Shown piece after piece: positions 7,488 through 11,032 of a stretch of 11,032 nucleotides of DNA. The position numbers were made by a program, and so were the translations under genes. The DNA lies in the NCBI GenBank assembly GCA_003524565.1, contig DQGU01000201.1:1-11032 (forward strand). Direction: 5' to 3'. Position 1 is the first letter of the stretch; each line of letters starts with the position of its first letter. The notes beneath the pieces were generated by a model, which saw only the letters and a program-made list of their open reading frames with translations, searched no databases and was not told the DNA's origin. The stretch comes from Rhodospirillaceae bacterium. GTDB taxonomy: Bacteria; Pseudomonadota; Alphaproteobacteria; Micavibrionales; UBA2020.

Positions 7488-7973
7488 ATGGCGCCCGTAA
7501 AAAAATCACAGCCAAAGAAAATGCCGTTCTCCGTCAGGATGTCGATTTTTTGCCTGATGGTGCTGGGGGTCATTTATTTTCCGACGACGGTTCTTTTTTG
7601 CGGCTGCATGCTGCCGGCCTTTGTCGCCGCGCTGGTTGATAACAAAGCGGATAAAACCGCGGGCATGACAGTGGGCGCGCTCAATCTGGCGGGCACGGTG
7701 CCCGCATGGCTGGAGCTGTGGCAGATGGGTGGGCAGATAGAACATGCCGTCGCGCTGCTTTTGCAGCCGCGCACGCTGCTTCTGGCCTATGCGGCGGCGG
7801 CTTTTGGCTGGGTGATTTATTTGCAGGTGCCGAACATGGTTTCGGGCGTTTTGGTCAAGCGCGGGCAAAAGCGGTTGCTGGAAATCGAAAAACGGCAGCA
7901 GGAACTGGCGCGCAAATGGGGGCCGCAAATTGCCGCCGACGTGCAGCAAGCCGCCCCCAGAAAAGAAACGTAA
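7488..7973 (+). CDS. Multi-pass inner-membrane protein of unknown function, paired with the pseudokinase
   Basis: This encodes a 161-residue protein I do not recognise. A basic N-terminus (VKKSQPKK) precedes a long hydrophobic stretch at about residues 17-49 that could be two helices broken at a proline and containing FCGCM. A weaker amphipathic or membrane segment lies at 59-77, and a clear helix at 95-118 (LLLAYAAAAFGWVIYL). The last ~40 residues are cytoplasmic-looking and charged, with EKRQQELARKWG likely helical. The ATG lies one base after the stop of the preceding pseudokinase gene, and its ribosome site (GGAG, 7479-7482) is inside that gene, so the two are almost certainly translated together. 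The shared membrane location suggests one complex. No terminator is seen after it. A helper or anchor role is inference. Confidence 0.75.
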   Translation: MAPVKKSQPKKMPFSVRMSIFCLMVLGVIYFPTTVLFCGCMLPAFVAALVDNKADKTAGMTVGALNLAGTVPAWLELWQMGGQIEHAVALLLQPRTLLLAYAAAAFGWVIYLQVPNMVSGVLVKRGQKRLLEIEKRQQELARKWGPQIAADVQQAAPRKET

Positions 7974-8015
7974 GGGCATCTATGGTATTGATGTTCAACG
8001 TGTTTATATCTGTTG

Positions 8016-8048
8016 TTAACCGCTCTTTAAACAGCGCGGCCGTAAAAT
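8016..8048 (+). promoter_or_regulatory. CtrA box and predicted promoter of the tadE-F-G genes
   Basis: TTAA at 8016-8019 and TTAA at 8027-8030 are separated by exactly seven bases, a perfect match to the alphaproteobacterial CtrA binding site TTAA-N7-TTAA. A -10-like TAAAAT lies at 8043-8048. With a 17-base spacer its -35 would be at 8020-8025, inside the CtrA box, which is the usual arrangement of CtrA-activated promoters. The start of tadE is 89 bases beyond the -10. The rest of the 163-base gap after the membrane-protein gene shows no other clear signal. Confidence 0.6.
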
Positions 8049-8136
8049 GGAAAAAGGGACAGTCAGGGAAGCCCGCCCGTTTGCCTGCGCGGCAGACGGC
8101 ATAACAAGGGGCGGGGCTGTTTCAGGGGCTTTGGGT

Positions 8137-8673
8137 ATGTTCAGACATTTCCATTCTTGGCGACGCAAAGAAGACGGCGCGGCGGCGGTTGAATTCGCGC
8201 TGATTGCCATGCCGTTTTTCCTGATGCTGGTGGGGACGGTCGAGGTTTCCATGTTTTTCGCCTCCGGCTCCGTGCTCGAAGGCGGGGCGGCGGCGGCATC
8301 GCGGCTTTTGCGCACAGGGCAGGTGCAGCTGTCGGGCGACCCGGAAGATACTTTCCGCACCGCTCTTTGCGACCATGTGCGCACGATGATTCCCTGCGAC
8401 CGTATCCAGTACGAGGTCATCCGTCTTGATGATAACACTTTCGCAGGGGCGGAAAATTACGAACCGGAATTTGACGAAGACGGCAATCTGATACCGTCGC
8501 CCTTCACGACAGGTAATTCCAACGACGTTATCATGGTGCGCGCGGTTTATAGATACGAGTTTTTGACCCCGTTCATCGGCAGCCTGATTACGCGCGATTT
8601 GGGGCGCAGCTGGTCGATGCATACCACGCTGTCGGTCATCAAGGCCGAGCCTTATAACTTCGGGGAGGATTAA
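8137..8673 (+). CDS. tadE: TadE-like pseudopilin
   Basis: This encodes a 178-residue minor pilin-like protein of the Tad (Flp, type IVb) pilus, expected in the inner membrane after cleavage by the prepilin peptidase. The short basic leader ends at Gly14, followed by AAAVEFALIAMPFFLML, with Glu19 at position +5 of the mature protein, as in TadE/TadF pseudopilins. One membrane helix spans about 15-40. The remaining ~135 residues would lie in the periplasm and include two cysteines (in ALCDHVRTMIPCDR) that could form a disulfide. The ATG at 8137 was chosen because an AGGGG site lies 8 bases upstream and the leader then has typical length. The frame stays open back to 8047, and an in-frame TTG at 8131 is a minor alternative. 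It is the first gene of the tad cluster, two bases before the next. Confidence 0.86.
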   Translation: MFRHFHSWRRKEDGAAAVEFALIAMPFFLMLVGTVEVSMFFASGSVLEGGAAAASRLLRTGQVQLSGDPEDTFRTALCDHVRTMIPCDRIQYEVIRLDDNTFAGAENYEPEFDEDGNLIPSPFTTGNSNDVIMVRAVYRYEFLTPFIGSLITRDLGRSWSMHTTLSVIKAEPYNFGED

Positions 8674-8675
8674 GC

Positions 8676-9221
8676 ATGATTACCCGCCCCCTTTTCGCGC
8701 GCAAAACGATAAAAGCCTATATCCGCGGCGATGGCGGGGTGGCCGCTATCGAAGCCGGTTTCCTGTTCCCTGTCATGATGGTCGCGCTGTGCGGCATGAT
8801 AGACATCGGCGGCGCGCTGATGGCCAACCTGAAGGTGACAAATTCAAGCCAGATTGTCGCCGACCTTCTGGCGCGCGACCGTGCGACCAACGATGCGCAA
8901 ATCGAAGACGCTATCGTCGCAGGCCGTCTTGCGCTCAACCCGCTGGATACCACCACTTACGGCATAGACGTTGCCGGTATTCAGTATGTGGGGACATCGC
9001 TGGAGCCGACGGTGCGTTGGCGCGAAACGCTGAATATGGATGAAAACGACGCCATCCTTGACCGCAGCGAGGGGCTGGGGCTTCAGAACGAAGGCGTGGT
9101 TGCCGTGACGGTGCGCTATACGTTCCGCCCGTTTTTCAGCGGATATATCACCGGTGACATTCAAATGGAAGAAGAGGCCTATGTGCGGGGGCGCAAGGGC
9201 TTGTTTGTGGAAAGGGAATAA
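8676..9221 (+). CDS. Second TadE/TadF-like pseudopilin
   Basis: This encodes a 181-residue protein of the same type as the preceding one. The leader ends at GDGG (Gly20-Gly21), followed by VAAIEAGFLFPVMMVALCG, placing Glu26 at +5 after cleavage behind Gly21. One membrane helix spans about 22-48; the rest is probably periplasmic. The segment after the helix, KVTNSSQIVADLLARDRA, differs from the first pseudopilin, so it is not a recent duplicate. It is most likely the TadF counterpart, but TadE and TadF are hard to tell apart from sequence alone. The start is two bases after the tadE stop, with a strong GGGGAGG ribosome site inside the end of tadE, so translation is coupled. It is followed three bases later by the TadG-like gene. 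Confidence 0.82.
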   Translation: MITRPLFARKTIKAYIRGDGGVAAIEAGFLFPVMMVALCGMIDIGGALMANLKVTNSSQIVADLLARDRATNDAQIEDAIVAGRLALNPLDTTTYGIDVAGIQYVGTSLEPTVRWRETLNMDENDAILDRSEGLGLQNEGVVAVTVRYTFRPFFSGYITGDIQMEEEAYVRGRKGLFVERE

Positions 9222-9224
9222 ACC

Positions 9225-10571
9225 ATGACAAGCAATATGACGTGGATAAAAAAAAGACTGCGCGCCCTTGGCCATTTCGCCGTGGACAATACCGCCGCGA
9301 CGGCAATCATTTTCGCAATGTCTATGCCGATGTTTATCGCGGCCGCGGGGGTCGCGGTTGACCTTGCGCAGGCCTATAACATCAAAACGCGCCTTGGCAA
9401 CGCCGTTGACAAAGCGGCGCTGGCGGCGGGCAGCACCACCGGCTCGCTCAGTGATATCGAAGCGCAGGTGCACCGTTTCATCGACGCCAACTATCAGGAC
9501 GACCGTCTTGGCGAAACGTATGATGTTGAGGTTAGTTTCGGCGACGGTACGGTGCGCGTGACGGCAAATGCGCGTGTGCCGACGACATTCATGCGTATTC
9601 TTGGCCACGATTATGTGGATGTGCATCAGGAAACCATCGTCAAGCGCGAACTGGCGGGCGTCGAGGTTGCGCTGGTGCTTGACGTGACAGGCTCGATGGC
9701 GGGCAACAACATCAGCGCGCTTAAAACCGCGTCCACAAACTTTTTGAATATCATGTTCAGCCGCATTTCCGACCCCGAATATCTGAAAGTCGCTATCGTG
9801 CCTTTCAGCATGTCGGTCAGTGTTGGCCAGCCCGGTACAGCGTTTGTCGATTGGCCGACGTCGGATGCCTATAAAACGGCGTCGTCGATTGTGTATAACA
9901 GCGGCACGACGGGCACTTCGACCGATTGGCGCGGCTGCATCCTCGAGCGTGCATCGCCCCTCGACACCCGCGATGATGCGACGCCGAACTGGGGCATGTA
10001 CCGCTATCCGCGCACCTGCAGCCAGTACAACAGCAATGGCACCTGCCGCACCTACAGCAACAACAACCCCAACAACGGCTGCACGGTCAGCCGCGTCGTG
10101 CCGCTGACGAATAGCCAAAGCACGCTACAAAGCTCGATTAACGGCCTCACGGCCAGCGGGAACACCTATATTAACGTAGGCCTTGTCTGGGGCTGGCGCG
10201 TGCTGTCGCCGACGGCGCCGTTTACCGAAGGCTCCGAATACGATGACCCGGATTGGAGCAAAACGATTGTTCTCATGACCGACGGGGATAACCAGCCTAT
10301 CAGCACCTATTCGGCTTATGGCGCGGGCTCCAGCCTGTCGGCGTCGCAGCTGAACACGAAGATGATGACGGTCTGCCAGAACGCCAAGGATGCGGGCGTA
10401 ACGATTTATACGATTACGTTCCAATCCGGCATCAGCAATTCGACCCGCAACCTGTTCCGGCAGTGCGCGACGGATGAAAGCAAGTATTTCGATGCGCCAA
10501 GCAATCAGGACTTGATTACCGCTTTCGAAAACATCGCAAACCAGCTCAGCCAGCTGCACATCGTTAAATAA
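9225..10571 (+). CDS. tadG: TadG-like pilus assembly protein with von Willebrand A domain
   Basis: This encodes a 448-residue protein. Residues ~20-45 (NTAATAIIFAMSMPMFIAAA, then GVAVDLAQAYNIKTRL) form the TadG/TadE-type N-terminal membrane helix and the following VDL helix. From about residue 149 to the end there is a von Willebrand A domain. It carries the metal-site motif DVTGSM (Asp153, Thr155, Ser157) after the strand EVALVL, and the second motif VLMTDGDNQ (Asp353). The C-terminal pattern IYTITFQSG then LFRQCATDESKYFDAPSNQDL is typical of TadG-like proteins. TadG is thought to anchor or organise the pilus in the periplasm. The domain is enlarged by an Asn/Ser-rich insertion with four cysteines (238, 265, 274, 286). 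The pilin-type Gly and +5 Glu are absent, so peptidase processing is unlikely. A GAAAGGG ribosome site precedes the ATG; Met5 is a lesser alternative. Confidence 0.85.
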   Translation: MTSNMTWIKKRLRALGHFAVDNTAATAIIFAMSMPMFIAAAGVAVDLAQAYNIKTRLGNAVDKAALAAGSTTGSLSDIEAQVHRFIDANYQDDRLGETYDVEVSFGDGTVRVTANARVPTTFMRILGHDYVDVHQETIVKRELAGVEVALVLDVTGSMAGNNISALKTASTNFLNIMFSRISDPEYLKVAIVPFSMSVSVGQPGTAFVDWPTSDAYKTASSIVYNSGTTGTSTDWRGCILERASPLDTRDDATPNWGMYRYPRTCSQYNSNGTCRTYSNNNPNNGCTVSRVVPLTNSQSTLQSSINGLTASGNTYINVGLVWGWRVLSPTAPFTEGSEYDDPDWSKTIVLMTDGDNQPISTYSAYGAGSSLSASQLNTKMMTVCQNAKDAGVTIYTITFQSGISNSTRNLFRQCATDESKYFDAPSNQDLITAFENIANQLSQLHIVK

Positions 10572-10845
10572 AAAGGGCTGCGCAAGTAATCACCGCGCTT
10601 TATCTTGACGATGAAAAGATAATAAACGCAGTGTCTGCCGTAAATTGGCAGCGGGTGAATTTTATTTACTTTTCGCGCGCATCTGATTTACTTGAAGACG
10701 CGCGTATCGCCGCAAAAAATCTTTGTGCTTCGTAAAAATTAACCATAGAACGACACCAGATTTACCGAATCTTAAGGCATACGGGCATAGGATAGAAGTA
10801 TAGGGTTTGGGTTCACAATCAAACAAACTTTCCATGGAGGGAAAT
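10572..10845 (+). promoter_or_regulatory. Intergenic leader of the flp pilin gene
   Basis: This 274-base gap is richer in A and T than its neighbours and should hold the flp promoter. It contains TTAACCAT at 10739-10746, which resembles a CtrA half-site, four ATTTAC hexamers (see repeat entry), and a small hairpin CTGCC/GGCAG (10635-10639 with 10647-10651). An AT-rich 7-bp stem (TTATCTT at 10600-10606 with AAGATAA at 10616-10622) follows tadG but has no T run, so it is not a convincing terminator. No clear -35/-10 pair or sigma-54 site was found. I see no gene here. Confidence 0.5.
10640..10765. repeat. Four ATTTAC hexamers upstream of flp
   Basis: ATTTAC occurs on the + strand at 10664-10669, 10686-10691 and 10760-10765, and on the - strand at 10640-10645 (read as GTAAAT). 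The two central copies extend to ATTTACTT and start 22 bases apart, close to two helical turns. The fourth copy is 74 bases further, near seven turns. Each central copy is followed by a CGCG-rich stretch. They could be binding sites for a regulator of flp; this is inference from spacing only. Confidence 0.4.
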
Positions 10846-11032
10846 ATGCTGTTGAAGCTTTGGGCAAAAAAAGAGGCCTTTGTACGCTCTGAAGAGGGTG
10901 CGACGGCGATTGAATACGGTCTGATTGCTGCCGGTATTGCGGTTGCGATTTCTGCCGTCGTCTTCACCTTTGGTGACGAGCTGCGCGAGATGTTCTCTGA
11001 CACCGCGACGGCCATCGCTGAACGTGATGACC
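10846..11032 (+). CDS. flp: Flp-type IVb pilin (3' end beyond the window)
   Basis: The frame is open to the window edge and gives 62 residues of a Flp/PilA-type pilin, the main subunit of the Tad pilus used for adhesion and biofilm formation. The leader ends at Gly18 in RSEEGATAIEYGLIAAGIAV; cleavage there leaves Glu23 at +5 and Tyr24 at +6, the hallmark of type IVb Flp pilins. The hydrophobic helix spans about 19-45, followed by a short charged tail (DELREMFSDTATAI). Family members are usually 50-70 residues, so only a few residues may be missing. The ATG at 10846 is preceded by GGAGG at 10836-10840. An in-frame ATG at 10834 lies upstream of that ribosome site and would give four extra residues. 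Pilin processing and secretion genes presumably follow downstream. Confidence 0.93.
   Translation, partial: MLLKLWAKKEAFVRSEEGATAIEYGLIAAGIAVAISAVVFTFGDELREMFSDTATAIAERDD

Noticed and set aside
8047..8136. 30-residue extension of TadE from an upstream ATG
   Set aside because: The ATG at 8047 overlaps the predicted -10 and lacks a ribosome site, and the longer leader would be unusual before a prepilin cleavage site.
8844..10118. 424-codon open frame on the - strand across the TadF-like and TadG genes
   Set aside because: The + strand genes have clear pilin and vWA motifs; this frame is Arg/His/Ala-rich and unlike any protein family I know.
10600..10622. AT-rich hairpin after tadG as a terminator
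   Set aside because: The stem is seven weak pairs with a nine-base loop and no following T run.
10646..10661. Sigma-54-like TTGGCAG element before flp
   Set aside because: The expected TTGC element at the proper spacing is missing; the sequence there reads GTGAAT.
10674..10704. CGCGCG inverted repeat in the flp leader
   Set aside because: CGCG runs are self-complementary and common in this GC-rich DNA, and the 18-base loop makes a stable structure unlikely.

Overview
This is a chromosomal window of about 60% GC, almost certainly from an alphaproteobacterium. Three things point that way: the atpA-G-D-C gene order, close-to-consensus alphaproteobacterial F1 subunit sequences, and a perfect CtrA-type site (TTAA-N7-TTAA) upstream of pilus genes. 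The genus cannot be fixed from the sequence.

Layout. (1) Bases 1-3253 hold the 3' end of the F1 ATP synthase operon: the end of atpA, then complete atpG, atpD and atpC, all on the + strand. A perfect 15-bp hairpin with flanking A and T runs closes it and can terminate transcription from both sides. (2) Bases 3271-5306 hold a divergent pair. A FolB-family dihydroneopterin aldolase lies on the - strand and converges on the ATP synthase terminator. A GabD-type succinate-semialdehyde dehydrogenase lies on the + strand. They share a 143-bp intergenic region. (3) Bases 5393-7973 hold a two-gene unit of undescribed function. The first gene encodes a 697-residue protein kinase-like protein whose catalytic aspartates appear to be lost and which ends in one membrane helix. 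One base later comes a 161-residue multi-pass membrane protein with a basic helical tail. (4) Bases 8016-11032 hold the start of a tad/flp pilus locus: a promoter region with a CtrA box, a TadE-like pseudopilin, a second TadE/TadF-like pseudopilin, a TadG-like protein with a von Willebrand A domain, a 274-bp regulatory gap containing repeated ATTTAC motifs, and the Flp pilin gene, which runs off the window.

How the genes work together. The atp genes build the F1 head of the ATP synthase. FolB (folate synthesis) and GabD (succinate-semialdehyde to succinate) are ordinary metabolic enzymes. The three Tad proteins and the Flp pilin should act together in a type IVb pilus; the remaining assembly machinery is presumably beyond the right edge. 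The most interesting parts are the pseudokinase and membrane-protein pair, the CtrA box placed over a predicted -35 region in front of tadE, the repeat-bearing flp leader, and a cysteine- and asparagine-rich insertion in the TadG vWA domain.
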